Source of the DNA: SIAJ01 sp036266155
GTDB taxonomy: Bacteria; Planctomycetota; Planctomycetia; Gemmatales; Gemmataceae
DNA: 21,298 nt
Direction: 5' to 3'
Assembly (NCBI GenBank): GCA_036266155.1
Contig: DATANR010000233.1
Span: forward strand, 1-21,298
The notes under the pieces are model-generated. The model made no database searches and had not been told where the DNA came from. It saw only the letters and a list, made by a program, of their open reading frames with translations. Shown here piece by piece: positions 12,609 to 20,870 of the stretch. The translations under genes were made by a program, and so were the position numbers. Within the stretch, counting starts at the first letter, position 1; the number at the start of each line of letters is the position of its first letter.

Positions 12609-13802
12609 ATGCCATTCAATCCCGCCAAATCGAAGCTTGCCTACCAACTCACCTTCGAGGGTTCGTGGCCGACTTCGGTCGCATTCTTTGGCGGCAATCG
12701 GCGCTTGGCGACAGCGAACCAGCTTGGCCAGATTGTCGTGTGGGATCTGCCCGAGAAGCCGCCGGAGTTCAAGGCCGACCCTAAGACTGAGCAGAAGGCT
12801 CCGAACATCTGGCCGGTTCGCAAGCTGGAAGGCCACACGAACGAAATCACTCGCTTGGTCGCAACACCCGATGGCAAGCAGCTTGTTTCGTCGAGCCTCG
12901 ATCGAACCGTGCGCATCTGGCCCGCGGATGGCGCTGTCGCCGGCAAGACGGCAATGATCCTTGATGCCGATGCGCGCAAGCGCGAGGCCCGACGGCAGGG
13001 CAAGAAGGATTTGCCCACAACCCCCGGCATCACGCTCGAAACGCACACAGCAGGCACGGTTCTCGAAGGCCACAGGGAATGGGTCTACTCGCTCGGCATC
13101 AGCAGCGACGGCAAACGCATTATCAGCGGCGATGCGGCCGCCCAGATCATCGTCTGGGATCTTGCGTCCAAGAAATCGGTCGCGCAATGGCAAGGACATC
13201 CGTGGAACTGGATCGTGGCCGCGTCGCTCTCGCCCGACGGCAAGACGGCGCTCGTTTCCGAGAACCGCTACAAGCGCGATGATTTCGACATTCCGGGTCC
13301 GGCGCTCAAGCTATGGAACATAGAGACGGGCAAGGAAGCGCTCGACATCATGAAGGTGCAGTTTCCGAAGTTCAACCCAGCCGAGCGTGGTTATAGCCCC
13401 TCACAGGTTTGGCGCAAGTTCGTGGCGAATGGCTTGATCGCGACCGCCTACTCGCCCGACGGCAAGCTTGTCGCCGTGGGCCAAGGCGGCGAGACCGATA
13501 CCGGTCGCGTGCATCTGCTCGACACGAGCAGCGGCAAGCTTGTGCGCACAGTGTCGGGCCATCAAAATGGCGTGACGGATGTGATCTTCTCTGCCGATTC
13601 GAAGCATGTGATTTCCGTGGGCCGCGACACGTGCGTCCGCATTTGCCAGGTGGCCGACGGCAAGGAAGTCGCCGTGCTTGGGTCGCCGCGCGGCGGACAG
13701 TTCAAGGATTGGCTCAGCGCCGTCGCCCTGTCGCCCGATGAGCGCTGGCTCGCCGCGTCGGACATCGCGGGAATGGTTCATGTGTGGGATGTCGGCGGCT
13801 GA
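12609..13802 (+). CDS. Seven-bladed WD40-repeat protein
   Basis: A 397-residue single beta-propeller. About seven blades can be placed near residues 10-46, 72-104, 151-184, 195-237, 266-305, 315-347 and 357-394, with recognisable GH...D...WD units such as LEGHTNEITRLVATPDGKQL, LEGHREWVYSLGISSDGKRI and VSGHQNGVTDVIFSADSKHV. A charged insertion (DADARKREARRQGKKDLP) lies between blades 2 and 3. WD40 proteins of this kind often follow DUF1549/DUF1501 genes in planctomycetes and may serve as a protein-interaction scaffold. It has no signal peptide, though both partners are exported. The ATG at 12609 follows a 31-bp inverted repeat and has a weak GGA site. A GTG at 12573 lies inside the repeat and an in-frame TAG at 12531 closes the frame. 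The original 5' end may therefore have been lost. Confidence 0.88.
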   Translation: MPFNPAKSKLAYQLTFEGSWPTSVAFFGGNRRLATANQLGQIVVWDLPEKPPEFKADPKTEQKAPNIWPVRKLEGHTNEITRLVATPDGKQLVSSSLDRTVRIWPADGAVAGKTAMILDADARKREARRQGKKDLPTTPGITLETHTAGTVLEGHREWVYSLGISSDGKRIISGDAAAQIIVWDLASKKSVAQWQGHPWNWIVAASLSPDGKTALVSENRYKRDDFDIPGPALKLWNIETGKEALDIMKVQFPKFNPAERGYSPSQVWRKFVANGLIATAYSPDGKLVAVGQGGETDTGRVHLLDTSSGKLVRTVSGHQNGVTDVIFSADSKHVISVGRDTCVRICQVADGKEVAVLGSPRGGQFKDWLSAVALSPDERWLAASDIAGMVHVWDVGG

Positions 13803-13805
13803 GGA

Positions 13806-14240
13806 CTATTCCCTGCCGACTTCCAAGTCGTCGATGCGTTTGCGCAACACGTCGGGAATGCTCACCTTCGCGTTAGATCGATAGTCGATGCACACGACGA
13901 CGGCGTCGCCTTCGGTGACCATCTCGCCGGTCGCGCGGCTTACCAGCACGTGGCGAATCGTGAAGCGGTCCGCCGCAAATGAAACCACCTTGGCGCCGGC
14001 CCGCAGTGTGTCCGGGTACTTCACGGGCCGGCGAAAGCGTGCCTGTGTCGCGCTGACGATAGGTCCGATGCTGGTCGCTTGCAAATAGTCCCACCAGCCG
14101 ATGCGTTGGAAATACTCGACGCGCGCGTTTTCGAAGTAGCGGAAATAGACGACGTTGTTGACGTGCCGGAATGAATCCATGTCGCCCCAGGCGACGGGCT
14201 GATCGATGACGACTTTGAAATCGCTGAGGGGGTCGGTCAT
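13806..14240 (-). CDS. Hotdog-fold acyl-CoA thioesterase (4HBT/YbgC type)
   Basis: A 144-residue cytoplasmic thioesterase that would hydrolyse an acyl-CoA or related thioester. The hallmark is AWGDMDSFRHVNNVVYFRYF then ENARVEYF, with Asp22 as the likely catalytic residue before HVNN. PIVSATQARFRRPVKYPDTL and FTIRHVLVSRATGEMVTEGD supply the remaining hotdog strands. Length is normal. It converges on the WD40 gene with only 3 bp between stops. Upstream on the same strand lies the squalene-cyclase-repeat gene, separated by a 72-bp spacer made almost entirely of short repeats. No Shine-Dalgarno precedes the ATG at 14240. Confidence 0.88.
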   Translation of the reverse strand: MTDPLSDFKVVIDQPVAWGDMDSFRHVNNVVYFRYFENARVEYFQRIGWWDYLQATSIGPIVSATQARFRRPVKYPDTLRAGAKVVSFAADRFTIRHVLVSRATGEMVTEGDAVVVCIDYRSNAKVSIPDVLRKRIDDLEVGRE

Positions 14241-14246
14241 TGGAAT

Positions 14247-14316
14247 GGGGTATAGGGTTTAGGGTATAGGGTATGTAGGCCAATCTGAATTCCATACCCC
14301 ATACCCCATACCCTAT
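14247..14316. repeat. GGGTATAG/GGGTATGG short tandem repeats in inverted arrangement
   Basis: On the plus strand GGGTATAGGGTTTAGGGTAT and a further GGGTATG (about 14248-14275) face CCATACCCCATACCCCATAC and CCTAT (14292-14316). The two tracts are roughly reverse complementary. The right tract supplies the TAG stop of the upstream minus-strand gene (14315-14313), and the left tract ends 6 bp before the thioesterase ATG. Confidence 0.75.
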
Positions 14317-15434
14317 CGACCCTCGCGTTCTTCCGGCTCCTCGCCGCGCTGATAGATAGGAAGGAACCGATACTCGACCGTCAAGGCGAGGACGGCCATC
14401 GCGGTGCAATAGTTGACGCCGGCCATCTGATCGTCGCCGGACACCGGGTTCCAGAAGCCGCTGGGTTGTTGCGGCTTGGCCTGCGGGTTCAACAGCAGCC
14501 AGTGCAAATATTGACGATACCAATTCCAATATTTGCCGCCAACCTGGAACATGGCCTGGGATGTGTAATAGACACCGTAAAAAAAGTGTTGCTGGAACCG
14601 CATATTAAACCCGCGGCCGACACCGTTGCCGTCCGCGACGAGTTGGTCGACGATGAATTGAGCACCCTTCAGCGACTCAGGCGACTTGTGATAGTCCTTG
14701 CCGCTGAGTTCAAGTGACAGGATGGCCGCCCCGGTGCACGGGAGCGTCACATTTCCGTAGCGGGTGTAACGGTAGCCGCCGGTGTTGCGGTCGTTGGAGT
14801 TCTTTACGTATTCAACGGCCCGATCGATGATCGTGGGCGGTGCATCGCAGCCGACATTCTTGGCGGCTCGGAGCGCCATGAACTGCCAGGCGGTGACGCT
14901 CATGTCGGCGTCGTTTGGCTGAATGGTGTAACGCCACCCGCCTTCGCCCTGGCGGGGACACTGGGCGGATTTGATCAGGCGGACGGCGGCGACGAGGCGG
15001 GCACGCAATTCGGCCGCCTCCTTGCGATCGGGCATCAGGCCAATGACCTCCGCCACCATGAGCGTGCAGATGCCATGCGAGTACATGACCGTCATGCCGA
15101 ACTGTTGGCCGGCAAAAACGCCGTTCTGCTGCTGTTGCGCGCAAACGTAGCGGACACCTTTCATGATGGTGTTGCCGTACTTGCCCTCGCCGGGCACATG
15201 GCCTGCTGAGAGAAAGGCCATCACGGACAGCGCGGCCACCGCCGGGTCGCGTGGCCCGCCGCCGCCAAAGCCGCCCGAGGGCCAGGAACCGTCCGCGTTT
15301 TGCGCGCCGGCCAGATATTGAAGGGCATTGTCGATCGCGACTTCGAAGGCTTCGCGCTTGGGCGGCTCGGCGCGCGCAGGGAGCGCGACTGCGAAAAGTA
15401 GGAGGACGGCGGTTGTGAATATACGGCGCATCAT
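14313..15434 (-). CDS. Exported squalene-cyclase/prenyltransferase-repeat (alpha-toroid) protein
   Basis: A 373-residue protein with a signal peptide (MMRRIFTTAVLLLFAVALPA, cleaved after RA). The body is a chain of alpha-alpha toroid repeats with recurring Q..dGsW/GgwrY turns: ALQYLAGAQNADGSWPS, VRYVCAQQQQNGVFA, RLIKSAQCPRQGEGGWRYTI, VEYVKNSNDRNTGGYRYTRY and a last unit with GFWNPVSGDDQMAGVNYCTA. The DxDD acid motif of squalene-hopene cyclases is absent (the nearest is NDADMSVTAW), so terpene cyclisation is unlikely. Such proteins in planctomycetes may bind lipids or proteins in the periplasm. It lies 66 bp downstream of the giant coiled-coil gene on the same strand and probably works with it. 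The ATG at 15434 is chosen to give the signal peptide; a TTG at 15443 is also in frame. No ribosome site is obvious. Confidence 0.87.
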   Translation of the reverse strand: MMRRIFTTAVLLLFAVALPARAEPPKREAFEVAIDNALQYLAGAQNADGSWPSGGFGGGGPRDPAVAALSVMAFLSAGHVPGEGKYGNTIMKGVRYVCAQQQQNGVFAGQQFGMTVMYSHGICTLMVAEVIGLMPDRKEAAELRARLVAAVRLIKSAQCPRQGEGGWRYTIQPNDADMSVTAWQFMALRAAKNVGCDAPPTIIDRAVEYVKNSNDRNTGGYRYTRYGNVTLPCTGAAILSLELSGKDYHKSPESLKGAQFIVDQLVADGNGVGRGFNMRFQQHFFYGVYYTSQAMFQVGGKYWNWYRQYLHWLLLNPQAKPQQPSGFWNPVSGDDQMAGVNYCTAMAVLALTVEYRFLPIYQRGEEPEEREGR

Positions 15435-15445
15435 TAATGTCAATC

Positions 15446-15490
15446 TATTCGTTTAGCGGGAACGCCGACGGCGTTCTCGCTAAACGAATA
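15446..15490. repeat. Hairpin with 21-bp arms between giant gene and alpha-toroid gene
   Basis: The arms 15446-15466 and 15470-15490 are reverse complements with one mismatch around GAC. The outer part reads TATTCGTTTAGCG and the inner part AACGCCGACGGCGTT. It starts 10 bp after the giant gene's stop (minus strand) and ends 11 bp before the alpha-toroid ATG. It could reduce read-through or protect one mRNA segment. Confidence 0.85.
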
Positions 15491-15500
15491 AATTGCTCCA

Positions 15501-18500
15501 TTATTTCCGTTCCGCCAATTGCTCGAAATAAAGCTTGATATTGCGAGCATAATCCTCGCCATAACGGGCCTTCATTTCTTGCACGATCTTGGTTTTGATT
15601 TCACCGGGCAATTCGCCCCAGGGCTTGCCGGTATGCTGGGCGACGTCGGGACTGAATTGCCGCAGATCAAGTGTGCCGCCGGGGCCGCCGATCTTGCCGC
15701 CCGATGTCTGGCTGTTCATGCCATTGCCTTGACCCGATTGTGATTGTCCCTGGCTGCCTTGACCCAATTGGCCGGCCGCTTGTTGCAGGGAGCCAGCCGC
15801 CTTTTGCATCGAACCGGCGGCATCACCTGGTTTGCCCTGGCCGAGTTGCTTGCCGGCCTGATCCATCGCGCCCTTCGCTTGTTCGATCGACTGACCGGCC
15901 TCGGATGAGCCGTTGCCCTTCTCGCCGCCGCCGAGTTGCTTCGCGGCCTCGTTCGCTTGCTGAGCCGCCCGTTCCATTGACTGGGCGGCCTGCTCGCGCG
16001 CTTCACCGGCCTGATCGCGTTGACCCTTGCGGCCGGCCTCGCGGGCTTGCTGCATCTGCTCGCCCGACTTGCCGGCGCTGCGGGCGCCGTCCTTGATTTG
16101 CTCACCGGCCTTGCCTGTCGGGTCGCTCCCCTTTGCCATCTCGTCGAGCTTTTGCGAAAGGCCGCGGGCCTTCTCTTCGAGTTGCTGCTGTCGGGCCGCC
16201 TGCTGGGCGCGACCGGCGCCGGGGTCCTTCGCCATCTCGTCGAGCTTCTGATTCAAGTCGGCCTGACGCCGGGCGAGGTCCTTCGATTTCTGGCCGGTAT
16301 CGCCGCCCGCCTTGTCCTGCGCCATGCGCTCCATGGCCTGAGCGGCCTGCTTCCCGGATTCCTTCGCCTGATTCAGGTCGCCGTTCTTCATCTGTCCGGC
16401 CGTCTGCTTGGCCGCATCCGCAGCTTGCTTGGCCTCCTTCGACTGCTCGGACTTCTCACCCTGGCGATCGGCAACTTTCTTCGCGAGGTCACCGGCCTCC
16501 CGCGCGATTTCTTGTTGCTGCTTCGCCAGTTCTTCGACCGGATTGTTCTTGGGCGCCGCGCCTTCCTTCGCGAGATCCTCATTGGCCTTGCGCGCCTCTT
16601 CCTGAAGTTTGCGCTGCTCCTCGGCAAGCTGGCGGGCGGCGTCGGCCTGGTCTTTCGAAGGCAATCCCTGGTTGTCCGCGTTCGCGCGCTCTTGCTTGTT
16701 TTCTTGAGCCTTGCGGGCGAGGCGTTCAAGCGCGTCCGCGGCCTCCTTTTGCTTTTGCGCCGCCCCATCCAAATTCTCGCGTCCCAGTTCTTCCTCGGCC
16801 TTGTTCATCGCCTCCTGGGCCTGTTGCAGATCCTTGGGTGAATCGCGGCCCGGCATCTCGCCGGCCTGTTTAGCAATGTTCTTCTGTTCGCCGGCCGACT
16901 TCGCCGCGGCTTCCTTGGACGCCTTCTTGCCGGCATCGCCCGGTTGCTTCTTGGCCTCGTCGGCGTCGCGCTTCGTCTGTTCGGCGAGTTCCTTCTGCTT
17001 CTTGGCCAGGCGCTCGGCCGCGTCGGCCGCGTCCTCGTTCTTCGGCTCAGTCTTTGCGGTCTTGTCGCGCGACAGCTTGTCGGCCAAGTCCTTCAGCGCT
17101 TCCGCCGCCTCACGCTGTGCCTTCGCGTTGGCCTGCGGGTCCAGGTGGTTCGCAGCCTTTTGCAGCGCGTCCTGCGCCTGTTGCTTGGCCTTCTGCGCAT
17201 CCTGGCCGGCGCGCATGTTTTTGAGTTCATCCAACTCCTGTGCGGCCTTCTTGCGCGCCTCGCCCGTGCCGGCGTTGTCCTTGCGCTTTTCCTGTTCGTC
17301 GGCATTGGCCTTCTGTTTCTTGGCCAGACGATCAGCCGCGTCGGCGGGATGCTCGTCGCCGTTGATCTGGCGGTTCAGCAGATCGAGTTTCGCGGCCGCC
17401 TCTTTCGTCTTCTTGGCCATGTCGTCGGGCTTCTGATTATCAGCGGCAGCCTTCTTGGCGGCGTCGGCAGCCTCGGCCTGTGCGGTCGCGGCTTCCGGTG
17501 TCTGCAACTTTTCGACATCGCGGGCAATGTCGGCCTGGCGCTTCTGCAATTCCTGCTGACCCGACTTGTCAACACTTGCGGCGTTCTTGGCGGCATCCTC
17601 CGCGAGTTGCTTCTGTTTCTTGGCCAACTCCGCCGCTTTCTCGTCCGCCGGCGTTTGGCCATTGAGCGCCTGCTCCAGCCGTTCGAGTTCGCGCTTCGCC
17701 GCTTGCTGCGATGCTTGTGCGTCCTGCGGTCGGCCGGCGGTCAGATCGCCGGCCGCGCGTTGCAAGGTGTCCGCGGCCTTGTCCTTGCGGGCGTCGTGAC
17801 CCGGCGCGTCCGTCTTTTCAAGTTGATCCGCAAGGTCCGCTTGCTTCTTGGCTGCGTCGGCGAGCTTCTTGGCGAGGTCCTGTTGCGTGGCGGCTGCATC
17901 CGGGTCTTGCTTCTTCGCCCCCTCGGCCGCGTTGTCCGTCTGCTGGCGGATCGCATCTTGTTGTTGCTTCAATTTCGCGAGGTCTTCCTTGGCCCGTTGA
18001 AGCCGTTGCTCTTTAGACGGTAGCGCGTCAGCCAGTTTCTCAAGCGACTCCTTCGCCTCCTGCATCTTGCGGTCGGCCCCCTTCTCAGCGCCCTTCTTGA
18101 GCATCTCCCTGGCCTGCTGCGTGTCGCCGACGGCCCGCTGCTTGGCGGATTCAGCCGGCAGATCGTTCGCGGGAGCTTTCAATTTCGACGTGGCCCGTTC
18201 GATCGCTTCCTGTTGCTTTTCGAGAGCCTGCCGCCGCCCGGCCGGCAATTTGTCGAGGCCCTGCTCCTTGGTTTCCTGTGCCAATCGATTGCGCAACTCT
18301 TCTTGCAGGCGGGCGAGCTGCCTGGCGGCTTCACGCGGGTCCTTACTGTTGGCGGCCGCTTGTTCTAGATCGCGCGCCAGGCGTTCGAGTTCCTGCCGCA
18401 GCTTCTCTTGTTGCTTGACCGCCTCGTCGAGGTTGTTTTGATCGAGCGCGTCTTTGGCCTTTTGCGCGTCGTCGGAATTCAGCGGCGCCGTCTGCGCGAT

Positions 18501-20870
18501 CCGCGTCGGCGTATCGGTCTTCTCGGCGAGGTCCTTGGCCTTCTTGGTCAGTTCATCTTGCTTCTTCTTGAGTTCAGCAAGACGTTCCTGGGTCGAATCT
18601 TTGTCCGCGCGTTTCATGGCCTGGTTAAGATCGCGCATCTCGTCGGCGAGCTTCTTGGCCTCGTCGGCGAGCTTGTTGGCCTGGTCGGCTTTGATCGCGT
18701 CGGTCGCGTTCTTGATCGCTTCGGATTGTTCTTTGAGCTTATTGAGTTGGTCTTCCAATTCCTTTTGCTTCTTGGCCAGCTCGTCGGCGTCCTTCGGGTC
18801 GGCGGTCTTGGCCTTGTCGGCGAGGTCCTGCTGCTCTTGAGCCAAATCCTCGAGCTTGCGTTTGTCGAGTCGATCCTTTGCCAATTTTTCGTTTTCCTTG
18901 CGCAGATCGTCGACCTTCCGCAAGGCGGCGTCGATCGCGTCCTCGGCTTTTTTGAATTGCTCCGCTCGCTCCGAAGACTTGGCCTCGTCCTTCGCCTTGT
19001 TCAATGCCGCATCGGCGTCGCGTAACTCACGGTCGGCAAGCCCACGCAGCGCCTCCGAGAGCCGGGACAAATCGGGCGTGATGCCGACGTCGCGGGCGAG
19101 GTCGTCCACCTTGGCCGAAGTCTCTTTCACGTTGTCACGGACTTCGTTCGCCCGGTCCGTATTCAGCGGGCGCGCACTCGCGGCCGCTTTCCTGAGATCG
19201 TCGCTGTCGCGCCATTCGCGGCGCAGCTCGTCCTGAATTTGCTGCAGCTTCCGATCGACCTCCGCCTGCCGGCCGCGGATGTCCTGCTCGGCAAGCGGTT
19301 CGGCGTTGGCGTCGACGACGAACTCGGCCCAGTCGCGGGCGGGGAAGTACGTCGTTTGCGGCGTCAACTTAAAGTCCGGCAAATTGCGGTTGTCAGTGGC
19401 CGCGAGCCGGCAAGAGATGCGCTGTCCCACCTTGACTTTGCCGGTCAGTGGGAGCACGACCGTGCCGTCGATCTGGCTGGCCGGGAGGCCGCGTGTCGTG
19501 AGCGGCAGCGTCTGCACGGCGCCGTCGTCGATCTTCCATTCGAGCACGAGCGCGGCGATCGCCACGTCATCGGTCGCGGTCGTTTCGACAACGATTTTCT
19601 CGGTCGGCCGCACCTGCCGCACTTTGTCGCCCAGGCCGGTGACGCGTGGCAGTTTCGGCGCCTCGTCCTTGCGCACGTGCAATGGCTGCGGCGGGAATTC
19701 GCTCTTCACACTGCGACCGCCTTCGGCCGTCAGTGTAAACGTGCCGGACGTGCGTGCGGGAACAACCAGCGTCGCCGTGCCGTCGTCGGCCACCTTGAGC
19801 GGGAACTTGTCGTGGACCGGCTTGGCTTCCGGATCGACGGTCGGGACGAACTCGAGACTGGCGGCAATCGGTTTGGGCGCGAACTTCAGGTCAAATGTGA
19901 TGGTGCTGTGTTGCAGGGCCGTCAATTCGCCGAGCCCCTCGACCGGCGGGTCACGATCGCGGCCCAGCGCCGCATAGGCAGGCGGCTGGATCGTCACATG
20001 GGCGGCCGCCAATGTCACCGGCTCGACGACCGTGACGTGGTGCGTATCGCTGACCGCCCCGCCGGCCTCGACACGGTAATCGAAGTCGCCCTCCCCGGCC
20101 GTGCGCCGGGCCAGCCACACATTGCCTTCCTGCCCGGTCATCGGCAGCCGTTCTTCTTTGCCGTTGACGCTGATAACGAGCGTCGCCGACGTCGGCAGCT
20201 CGGCATCCGGCTTGGTGGCTTCGATGTAGGCGGTCAGATTCACCGGATCGCCGCGCTTGATCGCCGGGTCGCCGGAGGTCACCACGACCTTGTATGGGTA
20301 AACCTTCGTCGGCGTGTGCCAGGGCAAAAAGAAGCGACGCACGAACTCGCCGCCGCGTGGCGCGACAAAAGCGGGGATCAACAACAAGCCGAATAGCACC
20401 AGGGCGGTCACGAACGACGCGACCGGCCCGCTTGTCGGAAAGGCGGTGGCCAGGTCGAGCTTGCGGGCGCGTGAATCGGCATCGCGGATCACCTCGTTCA
20501 CCAGCGCTGGCGACCCGTTCGATTCATCGGCATGTTCAGACAATTCGACCGCGGTCGTCAAGCGCTCCGCCAGGCGCGGGAACTCTTCCTCGACAGCAAA
20601 CGCGACCGACTCCAGATCGACCGGCGCGGTCATCGCCCGGAAGATGCTCCATCCTTCGCGCAAAAGCAACAACAGCCAACCGCCGGCGAGGCACAAGCGC
20701 ACGACCATTGGCAAGCCAAGATACGCATCCGCGAGAATGCACACGAGCGCCGTGCTCGGCAGCAAGAACGCGGCGCGGCCGGCGGCACGCAACACGCGCA
20801 ACCTGCGAACGCGGGCGGCCAGGAAGTCGAGTTGTGCGTGCAGCTTCTTGGGCAGCTTGGCGGCGGGCAT
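15501..20870 (-). CDS. Giant membrane-anchored coiled-coil protein (DUF4175-like architecture)
   Basis: A 1789-residue protein. Residues 31-53 and 55-71 form a membrane hairpin and 148-171 a third segment (FVTALVLFGLLLIPAF). Residues 185-520 are beta-rich and presumably periplasmic, with Ig-like stretches such as YPYKVVVTSGDPAIKRGDPV and EKIVVETTATDDVAIAALVL. Residues about 525-1650 are almost pure Ala/Lys/Glu/Asp/Gln/Leu coiled coil with no Cys and, after W553, no Trp. Recurrent LAKKQKELAE-type units start near 698, 1082, 1182 and 1288, with weaker ones at 1415, 1448 and 1532. Residues 1650-1735 are Gly/Ser/Gln-rich. The last 55 (DLRQFSPDVAQHTGKPWGEL then PGEIKTKIVQEMKARYGEDY) form an ordered cap. 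The domain order recalls DUF4175 proteins, but the family assignment is uncertain. The start at 20870 has GGGA 8 nt upstream. The alpha-toroid gene follows. Confidence 0.87.
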   Translation of the reverse strand: MPAAKLPKKLHAQLDFLAARVRRLRVLRAAGRAAFLLPSTALVCILADAYLGLPMVVRLCLAGGWLLLLLREGWSIFRAMTAPVDLESVAFAVEEEFPRLAERLTTAVELSEHADESNGSPALVNEVIRDADSRARKLDLATAFPTSGPVASFVTALVLFGLLLIPAFVAPRGGEFVRRFFLPWHTPTKVYPYKVVVTSGDPAIKRGDPVNLTAYIEATKPDAELPTSATLVISVNGKEERLPMTGQEGNVWLARRTAGEGDFDYRVEAGGAVSDTHHVTVVEPVTLAAAHVTIQPPAYAALGRDRDPPVEGLGELTALQHSTITFDLKFAPKPIAASLEFVPTVDPEAKPVHDKFPLKVADDGTATLVVPARTSGTFTLTAEGGRSVKSEFPPQPLHVRKDEAPKLPRVTGLGDKVRQVRPTEKIVVETTATDDVAIAALVLEWKIDDGAVQTLPLTTRGLPASQIDGTVVLPLTGKVKVGQRISCRLAATDNRNLPDFKLTPQTTYFPARDWAEFVVDANAEPLAEQDIRGRQAEVDRKLQQIQDELRREWRDSDDLRKAAASARPLNTDRANEVRDNVKETSAKVDDLARDVGITPDLSRLSEALRGLADRELRDADAALNKAKDEAKSSERAEQFKKAEDAIDAALRKVDDLRKENEKLAKDRLDKRKLEDLAQEQQDLADKAKTADPKDADELAKKQKELEDQLNKLKEQSEAIKNATDAIKADQANKLADEAKKLADEMRDLNQAMKRADKDSTQERLAELKKKQDELTKKAKDLAEKTDTPTRIAQTAPLNSDDAQKAKDALDQNNLDEAVKQQEKLRQELERLARDLEQAAANSKDPREAARQLARLQEELRNRLAQETKEQGLDKLPAGRRQALEKQQEAIERATSKLKAPANDLPAESAKQRAVGDTQQAREMLKKGAEKGADRKMQEAKESLEKLADALPSKEQRLQRAKEDLAKLKQQQDAIRQQTDNAAEGAKKQDPDAAATQQDLAKKLADAAKKQADLADQLEKTDAPGHDARKDKAADTLQRAAGDLTAGRPQDAQASQQAAKRELERLEQALNGQTPADEKAAELAKKQKQLAEDAAKNAASVDKSGQQELQKRQADIARDVEKLQTPEAATAQAEAADAAKKAAADNQKPDDMAKKTKEAAAKLDLLNRQINGDEHPADAADRLAKKQKANADEQEKRKDNAGTGEARKKAAQELDELKNMRAGQDAQKAKQQAQDALQKAANHLDPQANAKAQREAAEALKDLADKLSRDKTAKTEPKNEDAADAAERLAKKQKELAEQTKRDADEAKKQPGDAGKKASKEAAAKSAGEQKNIAKQAGEMPGRDSPKDLQQAQEAMNKAEEELGRENLDGAAQKQKEAADALERLARKAQENKQERANADNQGLPSKDQADAARQLAEEQRKLQEEARKANEDLAKEGAAPKNNPVEELAKQQQEIAREAGDLAKKVADRQGEKSEQSKEAKQAADAAKQTAGQMKNGDLNQAKESGKQAAQAMERMAQDKAGGDTGQKSKDLARRQADLNQKLDEMAKDPGAGRAQQAARQQQLEEKARGLSQKLDEMAKGSDPTGKAGEQIKDGARSAGKSGEQMQQAREAGRKGQRDQAGEAREQAAQSMERAAQQANEAAKQLGGGEKGNGSSEAGQSIEQAKGAMDQAGKQLGQGKPGDAAGSMQKAAGSLQQAAGQLGQGSQGQSQSGQGNGMNSQTSGGKIGGPGGTLDLRQFSPDVAQHTGKPWGELPGEIKTKIVQEMKARYGEDYARNIKLYFEQLAERK

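Noticed and set aside
14313..15434. Functional squalene-hopene cyclase
   Set aside because: The DxDD catalytic motif is missing, the protein has a signal peptide, and it is about half the usual length.
16020..20396. Plus-strand frames of 273, 359 and 385 codons opposite the giant gene
   Set aside because: Leu/Arg/Val-rich products mirror the Lys/Ala/Glu codons on the coding strand. They have no start signals and contain pseudo-membrane runs caused by composition.
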